Assembly: GCA_030744435.1 (NCBI GenBank)
Contig: JASLQO010000019.1
Coordinates: 1 to 64,000 of the forward strand
From: JASLQO01 sp002327525
GTDB taxonomy: Bacteria; Pseudomonadota; Gammaproteobacteria; Pseudomonadales; Azotimanducaceae
DNA length: 64,000 nt
Reading direction: 5' to 3'
A model generated the notes under the pieces. It had not been told where the DNA came from. It worked only from the letters and a program-made list of their open reading frames with translations, and searched no databases. Within the stretch, counting starts at the first letter, position 1. The number at the start of each line of letters is the position of its first letter. Positions 43,096 through 52,300 of the stretch are shown piece after piece. A program made the translations under genes and the position numbers.

Positions 43096-44070
43096 TCACA
43101 CGAAATGCATCGAAACGAGGTCCTTCAGCACGACCTGCCCCGTGAGTTCTTGTTGCGAATTCACGACTGGCAATTCACCTATCCGAAACTCCTCGATCAC
43201 GCGCACGGCCTCGGTGACGAGGTCGTCGGGTGATACCCGATGACCGCCGGCCGTCATGACCTCACCGACTGGCTGGCTCAGCAGATTATCGTCCTCAATG
43301 TGGCGGCGGAGATCACCGTCCGTGAACACGCCCACGAGACAATCGTTCTCGGTTACGAATGCGGCACCGGACTTGTGCAGTGTTATGGCGTTCAGCGCAT
43401 CCGCAACGCTCGCGCTCGCCTGGACGTGGGCGGTCCCGGCAAGCGGTTGCATGACCTCGGACACACGCATCATGCTGCGGCCGAGCGCACCACCGGGATG
43501 GAACCTGGCGTAGTCCTCGCGCCCGAAGTTGCGCGCCTTCATAACTGTCAGAGCCAGCGCATCTCCGAGTGCCAGCATCACCGTCGTGGATACGCTGGGG
43601 GCCATTCCGATGGGACAGGCCTCGTTGGTCTTGCCCATGTTCAGCACCACGTCGGCGGCCTCGCCAAGAGGCGAGTCGAGCCCGGCGGTCACCGCGATGA
43701 TGCGGCAACCCACCCTTTTTACGATCGGTATCAGCCGTATCACCTCCTCGCTGGTACCGCTGTTGGACATAGCGATGACCAGGTCTTGCTCGCGCAGACG
43801 GCCGATATCGCCGTGCACGGCCTCGCTGGGGTGCAGCGCGAAGCTCGGCGTTCCCGTGCTCGCCATCGTGGCGCTGATTTTTTGGCCGATCAGCCACGGC
43901 TTGCCGACGCCGGAAATGATGATGTGTCCACTGCAGTCGAGAATCGCCTGCACTGCAGCGTCGAAGCTCTCATCGAGCAATCCGGCGAGGTACTGAATGC
44001 CCTCGACCTCCTGAGTGAGTACGCGGCGGCCGAACTCGCGCAAGTCATCACCGTCACGTGTGTTTGCCAT
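43096..44070 (-). CDS. kdsD: Arabinose-5-phosphate isomerase (KdsD/KpsF/GutQ family)
   Basis: A 324-aa enzyme converting ribulose-5-phosphate to arabinose-5-phosphate for Kdo synthesis. The SIS domain (about 35-170) has SGVGKPWLIGQKISATMASTG, AMSNSGTSEEV and the nearby Glu/His residues. Two C-terminal CBS domains follow (about 205-320), with GVFTDGDLRR. ATG 44070 gives the family N-terminus; the frame is open to 44190 without similarity. Usually kdsD lies with kdsC and lptCAB; here it is alone beside an ATPase gene. Confidence 0.9.
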   Translation of the reverse strand: MANTRDGDDLREFGRRVLTQEVEGIQYLAGLLDESFDAAVQAILDCSGHIIISGVGKPWLIGQKISATMASTGTPSFALHPSEAVHGDIGRLREQDLVIAMSNSGTSEEVIRLIPIVKRVGCRIIAVTAGLDSPLGEAADVVLNMGKTNEACPIGMAPSVSTTVMLALGDALALTVMKARNFGREDYARFHPGGALGRSMMRVSEVMQPLAGTAHVQASASVADALNAITLHKSGAAFVTENDCLVGVFTDGDLRRHIEDDNLLSQPVGEVMTAGGHRVSPDDLVTEAVRVIEEFRIGELPVVNSQQELTGQVVLKDLVSMHFV

Positions 44071-44193
44071 GTGCATGCATCCGTCGTTTGTCCGTTGTCG
44101 GGTGTAGTCTCCATCCGGGCTGCGCCTCGGGGCAACCGCCCAAGTGCACATTCTACCCTTGATGAGTCCCCCGCCAGGGGTGCTCTCCATGGT

Positions 44194-44994
44194 TCAGTGC
44201 GGATCGTCCAGGTGGCATAGATAGCGCTCGGGATGGTTGAGAAAGGCGCGAGTCAGCTGCACGTGGTCGAGATCGTCCCAGGCAGCTACCGCTGGAGGTT
44301 GCTGATCGAAATCCAGGATCTGCGCGCCCGGAAACGCCATCAGAATGGGTGAGTGGGAGGCGATGACGAACTGGCTGCCACGCTGCACGGCGTCCTGCAG
44401 CAGCATCAGGAGCGCTATCTGGTTCCCGGGCGACAGCGGTGTCTCCGGTTCATCCATCAGGTAGAGCCCGAGTGCCGTGATGCGCGCCTTGAACAGCTCC
44501 AGAAACAGCTCGCCATGTGATTGGGCGAAAGGGTTTTCACCATAGGTACGATGCAGCGCATCGCGTTGAGCGCGGGCCATGCCCATGGCACGGGTACGCC
44601 CCCACTCACCCTCGATAGCGGACAGCTCCCGCTCGATACCTGCGAGGTCTTCCATGTCGGCAGACATGCGGTCGATGAATCCCGTGACGTCGTCAGCCCG
44701 AAAGAAGAAGCCGTGTCGGATCGGCTTGCTCTTGACCAGGGTGAGGCGTGCGGCCAGCTGCGCCGCTACAGCTTGCGCGGAGCTAGCGCCCCGATGGAAA
44801 CCGGTGAGGGTCGGTAGCCGGGCGGCGGCGGCGATACCCTCGAGCAGTGTGGATTTGCCGGTACCGTTGTTTCCGACGAAGAAGCACACATCGGCCGTCA
44901 GGTCGAGTGTGTCCATGGCGGCGATTACCGGCAGGGCAAATGGGTGTCCGTCGACCGGTCCTGGTTTAAGACGAATTTGCCGAACGTAGCGCAT
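44194..44994 (-). CDS. Predicted AAA/ABC-type ATPase (COG3910-like)
   Basis: A 266-aa soluble ATPase of the SMC/ABC head type with no transporter partner. Walker A is GNNGTGKST (41-49), Walker B is LYLMDEPETPLSP, and the H-loop is ASHSPILMAFP. A helical insert carries the signature-like region. Such single-gene ATPases (related to AAA_21) have no settled function; some act in DNA repair or as toxin components. It diverges from the Nudix gene. Confidence 0.8.
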   Translation of the reverse strand: MRYVRQIRLKPGPVDGHPFALPVIAAMDTLDLTADVCFFVGNNGTGKSTLLEGIAAAARLPTLTGFHRGASSAQAVAAQLAARLTLVKSKPIRHGFFFRADDVTGFIDRMSADMEDLAGIERELSAIEGEWGRTRAMGMARAQRDALHRTYGENPFAQSHGELFLELFKARITALGLYLMDEPETPLSPGNQIALLMLLQDAVQRGSQFVIASHSPILMAFPGAQILDFDQQPPAVAAWDDLDHVQLTRAFLNHPERYLCHLDDPH

Positions 44995-45041
44995 CGCCGC
45001 ACCATAGCATGAGAGGCTTTGGCAGCGATGAGGATCAGGAC

Positions 45042-45470
45042 ATGAAGGCGGAGCGGGACCGGTTTCCGGCAGTGGCGCACGTGATGTTGCGGCGAGCGGA
45101 CCAACTATATCTGTTGCGTCGTTCCCACACCGGCTTCATGGACGGCTACTACGTACTACCAGGCGGCCATGTCAGCCACGGTGAGAGCGTGACGCAAGGC
45201 GCGTATCGCGAATGCCTTGAGGAAGCCGGCGTGCGGGCCGAATTGCAGCCGCGCTGCGTGCTGCCATATATTTCCGGCAGGCATCAGGGATTCAACTTCG
45301 TGTTCGAAGCGCTGAACTTCCAGGGTGAGCCGTATGTGGCGGAACCGGAGCTGTTCGATGCTGGTGGCTGGTATCCGATCGACGGGCTGCCCGGGCGTTG
45401 CGCGCCGTGGATCGCCGAGGTGGTCGGGCTCGCGCAAGACCAGTGGTTTCGGGAGCTGCGGTGGCAGTAG
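45042..45470 (+). CDS. Nudix hydrolase
   Basis: A 142-aa hydrolase of nucleoside diphosphate-linked compounds. A complete Nudix box lies at residues 42-64 (GHVSHGE...RECLEEAG). The upstream HVMLRRADQLYLLRRS is the usual beta-strand. ATG 45042 is preferred because similarity begins there. The substrate is unknown, possibly an oxidised or damaged nucleotide. Confidence 0.88.
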   Translation: MKAERDRFPAVAHVMLRRADQLYLLRRSHTGFMDGYYVLPGGHVSHGESVTQGAYRECLEEAGVRAELQPRCVLPYISGRHQGFNFVFEALNFQGEPYVAEPELFDAGGWYPIDGLPGRCAPWIAEVVGLAQDQWFRELRWQ

Positions 45471-45495
45471 CGGCTGTTCGAATAGGCCGTTCTCC

Positions 45496-45524
45496 CTGAC
45501 ACGGAGGGGGGGGTTTAATACAAT
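45496..45524 (+). promoter_or_regulatory. Sigma-70 promoter of mdh
   Basis: CTGACA (45496-45501), a 17-bp spacer and TACAAT (45519-45524) match the sigma-70 consensus at 5 of 6 positions in each box. The predicted start near 45531 lies about 60 bp before the mdh ATG. Confidence 0.55.
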
Positions 45525-45590
45525 GCGCGCCCTTTGCGGGCAAGACGTAGAAAAAACGTAGAATCAGATGGACACACAGGACTGATAGCT

Positions 45591-46565
45591 ATGAAAGAAC
45601 CAGTAAGAGTCACCGTAACCGGCGCTGCGGGCCAGATCGGCTATGCGCTGGTATTCAGAATCGCCTCCGGCACCATGCTGGGACCGGATCAGCCGGTCAT
45701 CCTGCAACTGCTGGAAATCACACCAGCGCTCGATGCGCTGCGCGGTGTTGTGATGGAACTGGACGACTGCGCTTTTCCCCTGTTGGCGGGGGTTGTGCAG
45801 ACCGACGATGCGGATGTCGCATTCAAGGATAGCGATTACGCCCTGTTGGTGGGCTCGCGTCCCCGCACCAAGGGGATGGAGCGCAAGGACCTGCTCGAAG
45901 CCAATGCCGCCATCTTCTCGGTACAGGGCAAGGCACTGAACGACAACGCCAGTCGCCAGGTGAAAGTGCTGGTGGTTGGGAATCCGGCGAATACCAACTG
46001 TCTGATCGCACAACGCAACGCGCCGGATCTCGAAGCGTGCAATTTCACCGCCATGACACGGTTGGACCACAACCGCGCGAGGGCGCAACTGGCCGCGAAG
46101 ACGGGCAAGCACGTCACCGATGTCGTTGGACTGTGCATCTGGGGCAATCACTCGGCGACACAGTACCCGGATCTGCACGGCGCCACGGTGGCGGGGGATG
46201 CAGCGATGACCCTGGTGGACATGAGCTGGTACACGGACGAATTCATCCCAACCGTGCAGCAACGCGGTGCAGCCATCATCGAAGCGCGCGGGGCATCAAG
46301 CGCGGCCTCGGCTGCCAATGCGGCCATCGACCACATGCATGACTGGGTGCTCGGCACCAAGGCACTGGTCAGCATGGGGGTGTATTCGGACGGCAGCTAC
46401 GGGGTTGGCGAGGGTCTCATCTACTCCTTCCCCGTGACCTGCTCGGATGGTGACTGGCAGATCGTGCAGGGGCGTGACGTCGGCGACTTCAGCCGTGAGA
46501 AGATGCAGGCAACGGAAGCAGAACTGGCGGAGGAGCGCGACGCGGTCGCGCATTTACTCCCATGA
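45591..46565 (+). CDS. mdh: Malate dehydrogenase (NAD)
   Basis: A 324-aa malate dehydrogenase of the cytosolic/plant-like group. VTVTGAAGQIGYALVFRIASG binds NAD. MELDDCAFPLL, VVGNPANTNCLIA, TRLDHNRA (catalytic Asp pairing) and WGNHSATQYPD (catalytic His) are present. It interconverts malate and oxaloacetate in the TCA cycle. ATG 45591 is preferred over an upstream extension. Its stop overlaps the next gene by 4 bp (ATGA). Confidence 0.96.
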   Translation: MKEPVRVTVTGAAGQIGYALVFRIASGTMLGPDQPVILQLLEITPALDALRGVVMELDDCAFPLLAGVVQTDDADVAFKDSDYALLVGSRPRTKGMERKDLLEANAAIFSVQGKALNDNASRQVKVLVVGNPANTNCLIAQRNAPDLEACNFTAMTRLDHNRARAQLAAKTGKHVTDVVGLCIWGNHSATQYPDLHGATVAGDAAMTLVDMSWYTDEFIPTVQQRGAAIIEARGASSAASAANAAIDHMHDWVLGTKALVSMGVYSDGSYGVGEGLIYSFPVTCSDGDWQIVQGRDVGDFSREKMQATEAELAEERDAVAHLLP

Positions 46566-47629
46566 ACAGATCCACCCACATCATGCTCTTGGGATTGCTC
46601 TTGGGATTGCTGTTGGTGCCGGGGGCGGGCAACTGCACGGCTCAGACCAAATCGGTCCCGGATTTGTCCGGTACTTACAACAGCACCACGCTGACCCCGG
46701 TTCAGCGACCGAAGGAATTCGGCGAAAACCTCTACCTCACGGAAGAGGAGGCCACGCGGCTCGCGGAGGAAGAACGAGCGCTCATGGCCAAGGCCAACCA
46801 GAAATCGGATCCCAACCGCGCTGCGCCGGAGGCGGGCGGTTCGGCACCGGTGGGCGCACCGGATGACCAGCGTGAAAACCTCGGTGCGGGCAATGTCGGT
46901 GGCTACAACTTCTTCTGGATCGATCGTGGTGAGGAGGCCATGCGCGTCGACGGCAAGATCCGTACCTCGGTGCTGACGGATCCTCCCAACGGGCGGTATC
47001 CGGCGCGTAGCCTGCAGGGCTCCCAGCGCTGGATGAAGCGCGCGAGGCTATTCCGTCCAAATACGGGAGAAGCCTGGTGGGTGAAAGAGCAGGGCCCGGG
47101 CCCTTACGATGGTCCCGAGTCTCTGGCGTTGTCAGAACGCTGCCTGTTGGGATTCAGCATGGGTCCGCCGATGTTTCCGGCGCTGTACAACAACTACAAG
47201 CGCATCATCCAGACGGCGGATCATGTGATGATTCTGGTGGAGATGGTGCACGATGCGCGTGTGGTACGCCTGAATTCGGAACACGCACCGGCGGACGTAC
47301 GCAAGTGGATGGGTGACTCCATCGGCTGGTTCGAAGGTGACACGCTGGTCGTGGATACCACCAACTTTCGGGATGGAGACAATGGGCTCGGCGGCTCCGA
47401 CCAGTTGCATGTCGTCGAACGCTTCCGCCGCATCGACGCAGGCGCTCTCAGTTACAGCTTCACGGTGGAGGACCCCGGCACTTGGACGCAATCCTGGTCG
47501 GGTGATTACGTCTGGCCCGCCACCGACGGCAAGGTGTACGAGTACGCCTGTCACGAGGGAAATTATGCGATGGGCGGGATCCTGCGCGGTGCCCGGCTGC
47601 TGGAGCAGGAAGCGCTCGGCGGCAGCTAG
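46562..47629 (+). CDS. Secreted protein of unknown function
   Basis: A 355-aa exported protein: signal peptide about 1-27 (LGLLLGLLLVPGAGNCTA), then a soluble, aromatic-rich region. Visible blocks are VPDLSGTYNSTTLTPVQRP, LTEEEATRLAEEERAL and GWFEGDTLVVDTTNF. The last is shared with a widespread secreted family that has no assigned role. It overlaps the mdh stop codon (ATGA), so it should be translationally coupled to malate dehydrogenase, which is odd for a periplasmic protein. I assign no function. Confidence 0.8.
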   Translation: MNRSTHIMLLGLLLGLLLVPGAGNCTAQTKSVPDLSGTYNSTTLTPVQRPKEFGENLYLTEEEATRLAEEERALMAKANQKSDPNRAAPEAGGSAPVGAPDDQRENLGAGNVGGYNFFWIDRGEEAMRVDGKIRTSVLTDPPNGRYPARSLQGSQRWMKRARLFRPNTGEAWWVKEQGPGPYDGPESLALSERCLLGFSMGPPMFPALYNNYKRIIQTADHVMILVEMVHDARVVRLNSEHAPADVRKWMGDSIGWFEGDTLVVDTTNFRDGDNGLGGSDQLHVVERFRRIDAGALSYSFTVEDPGTWTQSWSGDYVWPATDGKVYEYACHEGNYAMGGILRGARLLEQEALGGS

Positions 47630-47647
47630 CCGCTCAGTCCCGGGGCC

Positions 47648-47842
47648 TCATCCATTCACTTCCTGGTGTGAGTGGATTCGTCCTTGCCCGTCCACCGCGA
47701 AAAACGCGACGTTGTGCTGGCGCAACCAATCCAGTGCCGGTCGCTCGTCTTGCGGGCTGGCTATAGTGACCAGACTTTCCGCGACGATGGCTTGTGGGGC
47801 AATGACCGAGACTGCTGTCAGACGTGTGACCGGCCAGCACGG
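47648..47842 (-). pseudogene. C-terminal fragment of an ApbE-like FMN transferase
   Basis: About 64 codons with no start: RLTAVSVIAPQAIVAESL, ALDWLRQHNVAFFAVDGQG and RIHSH match the C-terminus of FAD:protein FMN transferase (ApbE), right after its GYP region. It is preceded by an in-frame stop (TAG at 47843-47845), and the rest of the gene is gone. It lies directly downstream of a decayed thioredoxin gene, an order typical of ApbE/TlpA/DUF4266/DUF3570 clusters. Confidence 0.7.
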
Positions 47843-47853
47843 CTACCAGATGT

Positions 47854-48290
47854 CTATTGCCACTTCTCGAGCGCTGCCGGCAATCTCGTTCTGATCGTTT
47901 CTGCATCACCTTTCCTGAAGCCCACATGCCGCCAGAGAATCTCACCGTCGGGACCAATGAGAAAAGAAGTCGGCATGCCTGGCAGTTGGTAGCGACGTGC
48001 CGTGTGGCCATCCTTGTGGCTGAGTATGGTGTAGGTAACGGGATACCGGTCGAGAAAGCGCAGACCGTCGGCGACCATGCCATGGAAGAGACTCACGGTA
48101 CGGTTCGCACCAGGCCCCCAGAAGTCGAGATAGATCATTTTTCCCCGGTAGTCAGACAGGGAAACTCGCTGCGTTGTGCCGAGGACGTTGTGCCGAGGAC
48201 GTGCAGGCTGAATTCCGGTGCTTGTTCGGCGAATGCGCAAGGCATTGCAAACAGTCCGAAGGCGAGCAGCGCCCAGAGGTATCGTTTCAA
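47854..48290 (-). pseudogene. TlpA-like thioredoxin, frameshifted
   Basis: A signal peptide (LKRYLWALLAFGLFAMPCAF) and AEQAPEFSLHVLGTT are in one frame; QRVSLSDYRGKMIYLDFW is in another. The shift coincides with a 14-bp tandem duplication (48173-48186 and 48187-48200), which cannot preserve the frame. Further in, the active site is also out of frame: an extra base near the GGGGG run separates LDFW from AWCEPYRESLPW. There the CxxC motif has become CEPY. The C-terminus (LPGMPTSFLIGPDGEILWRHVG) is still readable. There are therefore at least two independent lesions and a lost catalytic cysteine. Confidence 0.8.
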
Positions 48291-48489
48291 CCGATGGATC
48301 GCGAAGTCATGCGGGCTGGTCGTGGATCGGTTTGCACGGCAACCCTTGTGGACCTTCTAACCTCACCGCCGCTGTCGGTGAAGCTACGAAGACACGACTT
48401 TTTGCCGGATCCGGCGTGAATCTGCAACGTTGGAGTTACTTTGGGCTGCGTCGTCTGCGTGGTATGAGCGTGTTCAGAGTTCCGCAGAC

Positions 48490-49455
48490 TCACGTTCGCT
48501 CGATCATCGATGCCCAGACCTTGTCGCTGAAATCGAGATCGTAAGCGTCCACCGGAGATTCCCGTACAGCGCGGTCGAGGGCGACCGCGTCCGGGCCTAC
48601 GAGAACGCGCCACTCATCGGCCTTCACACCATCGAGAATGACGGTAGCAGCCTCGTCGGGTGTCAAGCCGCCTTTGTCGTACTCGTCAAAGCGCGCCTGG
48701 AGTTGCTGGCGAATGTCGTCGGAGCTGGCGCGTTCGTCGATTTCGACCCAACCACCCTTGGACCAGACACCGCGACTGGTTTCTATCTCTTCGTCGGTCA
48801 GATCCTGGGGAGGCTTTTGACCAAGAATTCGCCCCGTGTTCTTGGCGATCTGAGTACCGACGTATCCTGGCATCACGACGCTTGCCTTCAGATGCGGTGC
48901 GTTGAATCTGAAATCGTTAATCAGTGCCTCCGTGAATCCCTTCACCGCGAACTTGGCGGCACTATAGGCCGTGTGAGGAACGTTGCCTCCGAGGGAGGCC
49001 CTGAATCCGTTGACGCTGCTGGTGTTGACGACATGGCCCTGCTCACTGTTTAACAGCAGGGGCAAGAAAGCCCGCGTCATGAGATACACGCCGTTCCAGC
49101 AGATGTTGAACGTACGCTCCCACTCCTCCCGGCTCGAGTTGACGAAGCTCCCGCCGCCGCCGATGCCTGCGTTGTTGAACAGCAGGTTGATGTGATCACA
49201 GCCGTGCTCGGACTGAAGCGCCTCACGAAAGCCATTGATCTGGTCTTCGTCCGCAACGTCGCATACGTGCGTGGAGATCCTGATACCCTGTGGCGCCTCG
49301 GACGAACATATCTGAAGGGTTTGCGCGAGGTTTTCCTCGATGATGTCGCAGGTAGCGACGTGACAACCCTGTGCGATGAGCTGACGAGCCAGCGCGCGGC
49401 CCATACCGGTTCCGCCGCCGGTGATCACCGCGATCTTGCCGCTGAAATCCTGCAT
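48490..49455 (-). CDS. Short-chain dehydrogenase/reductase
   Basis: A 321-aa SDR with cofactor-binding TGGGTGMGR (family TGxxxGxG), NNAG and the catalytic Ser and YSAAK. An extended C-terminus (about 230-321) goes beyond the classical 250 aa, as in SDR proteins of steroid and lipid catabolism neighbourhoods. ATG 49455 is chosen: AAAGGT lies 6-8 nt upstream. The substrate is unknown. Confidence 0.85.
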   Translation of the reverse strand: MQDFSGKIAVITGGGTGMGRALARQLIAQGCHVATCDIIEENLAQTLQICSSEAPQGIRISTHVCDVADEDQINGFREALQSEHGCDHINLLFNNAGIGGGGSFVNSSREEWERTFNICWNGVYLMTRAFLPLLLNSEQGHVVNTSSVNGFRASLGGNVPHTAYSAAKFAVKGFTEALINDFRFNAPHLKASVVMPGYVGTQIAKNTGRILGQKPPQDLTDEEIETSRGVWSKGGWVEIDERASSDDIRQQLQARFDEYDKGGLTPDEAATVILDGVKADEWRVLVGPDAVALDRAVRESPVDAYDLDFSDKVWASMIERT

Positions 49456-49595
49456 TTGATTACCTTTGATGAATTGGCCTGGATAACACATAAAAAAGAT
49501 TAACCGAACCCGGCGCCATTTCCTCGCCAATTCTCTGTAGATGCAGACTCATCGGCCGTGGCGCTGTCGGTGGTATCTTGCCTGCCACGGCCAGC

Positions 49596-50587
49596 ATGAA
49601 GGCGATTACCTACCATCGCTATGGTTCTCCTGACGTTCTGGAGATCAGAGACGTTCCTGCGCCGTTGCCCGGTGACGATGAGATCCTGATTCGCGTACGT
49701 GCCGCGGAAGCCACTAAGTCGGATTGCGAACTACGCAGCCTCAAATACTCGGTGAAGCGGTTCTGGTTACCGCTGCGCCTGGCCGTCGGCGTCATGAAGC
49801 CAAGGCGCCAGATACTTGGCGGCTATTTTGCCGGTGAGATCGCGGTGGTCGGTCGCCGGGTCGTGAATCATACGGTTGGCGAGCGGGTATTCGGCACCTC
49901 ACGCCTGCGCCTGGGTGATTACGCGCAATACCTGGTCCTGCCTGCGAACTTCACCGTCGTACCAATGCCGGTGAACATGGACTTTTCCGATGCGGCCGCT
50001 GTGTCTCTCGGCGGGCTCAATGCGTTGCATTTCATGCGCCTGGCGGGCTTGCGCGAGGGCGAGAAAGTGTTGATCAACGGCGGCGACAGCATCGGCGCCT
50101 GGGCCGTGCAGATTGCGCAGGCACTGGGGGCCGAAGTCACCGTGGTCGATAGCGCGCTGAAGGAAGCATTCGCCAGAAGGCTCGGAGCAGATCATTTCAT
50201 CGACTATCAGAAGCAGCGGTTCGCCGATCAGCGAGGCGTTTTCGATGTGATGTTCGACATGATGGCCGGCAGTGACTATGCCGACTGCTTGAGCGTTCTT
50301 AAGCCGGATGGCCGTTACCTGGCCGGGAATCCGCGGCTGGCGCTCATGCTGCGCTCAATCATTACCAATTGATTCACACCCACAACGGTGTGATTGCCCG
50401 TGAGACGAAGAAGGAACTGCTGACGCTGAAGGACATGACAGAAGTGGGCCAACTCACCTTAATCGTCGACCGGGTCTACCCGATGAGCGACGCGGCCCAG
50501 GCACACGGACGGGTGGAGACAGAACAACGCACTGGAGCGATCGTGCTTGCAATCACGGAACAGGAGCAAGGGGATCAGTCGACCTGA
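49596..50587 (+). pseudogene. Zinc-independent MDR (quinone oxidoreductase-like), frameshifted
   Basis: The first 258 codons (ATG 49596 to a stop at 50370-50372) cover the GroES-like domain and most of the Rossmann domain (ALREGEKVLINGGDSIGAWAV). The missing C-terminus continues in another frame from about 50369 (RETKKELLTLKDMTEVGQL, VDRVYPMSDAAQAHG). A small indel near 50365-50372 explains both. The two pieces together give the usual length of about 330 aa. It may be inactive, a sequencing error, or expressed as a truncated protein. Confidence 0.75.
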
Positions 50588-50606
50588 TCCCCATCTGCGT
50601 TTTTCG

Positions 50607-51356
50607 CTAGCGTCCCTTGAACTCAGGGGTGCGTTTTTCCCGAAACGCCCGGCCGCCCTCGGCACCGTCCTCGCTGTTGCGCACATTGAGCAGGCGTTCG
50701 CGGGAGATGGCGCCGGCTTCCGCCGGACTCTTCGGCATGGTCGCCTGCGAGAAGTGCTTGATGGTGGTCACCACCAGGGGAGCGGAGTTGGCGAGGATTG
50801 TGGCCCACTTCATCGCTTCTTCGAGCTCCGTGCCTTTCGCCACGACCTTGTTCACCATGCCGGCCTGCAGCGCGCGTTCGGCCGGAAAGTCTTCGCCGAG
50901 CAGCATGAACTCCATGGCGACCTTGTGCGGGATGCGGGCCACGGAGCTCGCGATCAGCCCGCCGGTGAACCCCAGTTGCGCTTCTGGATACTTGAACACG
51001 GTGGTCTCCGAGGCGATCACCATGTCGCACATCTGAACGATGACGTAAGCGCCGCCAATGCACCAGCCGTGCACGGCGGCGATCACGGGCTTGTCGAGCT
51101 GCACGCCGATGCTGGGTACGCCCATCCACATTTCCCTCGGCGCATCGGTGACATCGGCGCCGACGGAGAAGGCGCGATCACCGGCGGCATGCAGCACCGC
51201 CACGCGGTCATCGCTCTCGGCATAGCGTGTGAATGCGTCATGCAGGCCGAGAATCACCGCGTCGTTCATCGCGTTCATCTTCTCGGCGCGATTGATGGTG
51301 ATCGTCGCGATTCGGTCCTCGGATGACTCGGAGGAATATGTGACGATGTCGCTCAT
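50607..51356 (-). CDS. Enoyl-CoA hydratase/isomerase family protein
   Basis: A 249-aa crotonase-fold protein. AAVHGWCIGGAYVIVQMCDMVIAS is the conserved substrate-pocket/oxyanion block, and PEAQLGFTGGLIASSVARI follows. Only part of the usual catalytic Glu pair is clear, so the exact reaction (hydratase, isomerase or other) is uncertain. Its ATG overlaps the stop of the next crotonase gene (ATGA), so the two form a unit. Confidence 0.87.
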   Translation of the reverse strand: MSDIVTYSSESSEDRIATITINRAEKMNAMNDAVILGLHDAFTRYAESDDRVAVLHAAGDRAFSVGADVTDAPREMWMGVPSIGVQLDKPVIAAVHGWCIGGAYVIVQMCDMVIASETTVFKYPEAQLGFTGGLIASSVARIPHKVAMEFMLLGEDFPAERALQAGMVNKVVAKGTELEEAMKWATILANSAPLVVTTIKHFSQATMPKSPAEAGAISRERLLNVRNSEDGAEGGRAFREKRTPEFKGR

Positions 51357-52207
51357 GCGGAGCCCAACCACTCGTTGAATTTCGCATCGCGCTTTTCGTG
51401 AAAGGCGGTAACCCCCTCACGGGCGTCGGGATGGTGATCGGAGATCGCAGTCTTCGCCGCGATCTCGTCGAGCGCCTGATCCCAGGTCAGTTCCGCCGCG
51501 TTGTACACGGATCGTTTGAGCAGTCGCATGGAGACCTGGGGACCGTTGGCGAGCTCGGTGGCCATATCCATGGCGGCGCGCTCTAGATTTTCGGCCGGCA
51601 CCACCTCACTCACGAGTCCGAGTTCCAGCGCCTCGTCCGCGGTAACGATTTTCTTGCGCATCAGAAAGTCCAATGTCTTCGGCAACCCCATCATTTGCAG
51701 TAGCAGGTACTGGCCGCCCTCGTCGGGTAGCAGTCCGAAGCGCAGCGTTGCACTACCCATGCGCGCGGTGTCGGCCGCGATACGGAAATCGCAGGACAGG
51801 GCGAGCGAGAATCCGGTCTGAATGGCGATGCCGTTGATGGCGGCGATAGAGAGTTTGTCGAGCGTGCGCACAGCCGTGTTGAGGCGTTGCGAAATGATGC
51901 GCAACCCGTTGTAGGTTCCGATGCCGGAGTCGTGGCCGGGTGCTATACCCGGAACCAGCGGTGTACCGCCGAGCTTCGCGCCCTGGTATGCCTTGAGATC
52001 GTCCCCCGCGCAGAATGCACGTCCAGTGCCGGTAAAAACCAGCACTCGCACGGCGTTGTCCATTTGCGCCTGGGTGACTGCCTCGATGAGGTCGCGCTTG
52101 ATGGCCGTGGTCATGCCGTTGAGCCGCTCTGGTGTGCTGAACTGAAACCAGGCAATGCCATCATCGCGCAATTCGAGGTTGAAACCGGTAAAAGATCCAG
52201 TGTCCAT
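51353..52207 (-). CDS. Enoyl-CoA hydratase/isomerase family protein
   Basis: A 284-aa crotonase with GTGRAFCAGDDLKAYQGAK, AAINGIAIQTGFSLALSCD and RFGLLPDEGGQYLLLQMMGL. AAGGGGG-type AAGGGGGAAAG precedes the ATG at 52207, a good Shine-Dalgarno region. First of the two-crotonase operon; probably involved in fatty-acid or aromatic acyl-CoA degradation. Confidence 0.88.
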   Translation of the reverse strand: MDTGSFTGFNLELRDDGIAWFQFSTPERLNGMTTAIKRDLIEAVTQAQMDNAVRVLVFTGTGRAFCAGDDLKAYQGAKLGGTPLVPGIAPGHDSGIGTYNGLRIISQRLNTAVRTLDKLSIAAINGIAIQTGFSLALSCDFRIAADTARMGSATLRFGLLPDEGGQYLLLQMMGLPKTLDFLMRKKIVTADEALELGLVSEVVPAENLERAAMDMATELANGPQVSMRLLKRSVYNAAELTWDQALDEIAAKTAISDHHPDAREGVTAFHEKRDAKFNEWLGSA

Positions 52208-52300
52208 GTCTTTCCCCCTTATATGTGCACGTTTATCTTAAGTCCCCTCAAGCATCCGCGATAGGGCGTGATGCACGGCCCTATGAGTGGAGCATGTGCG

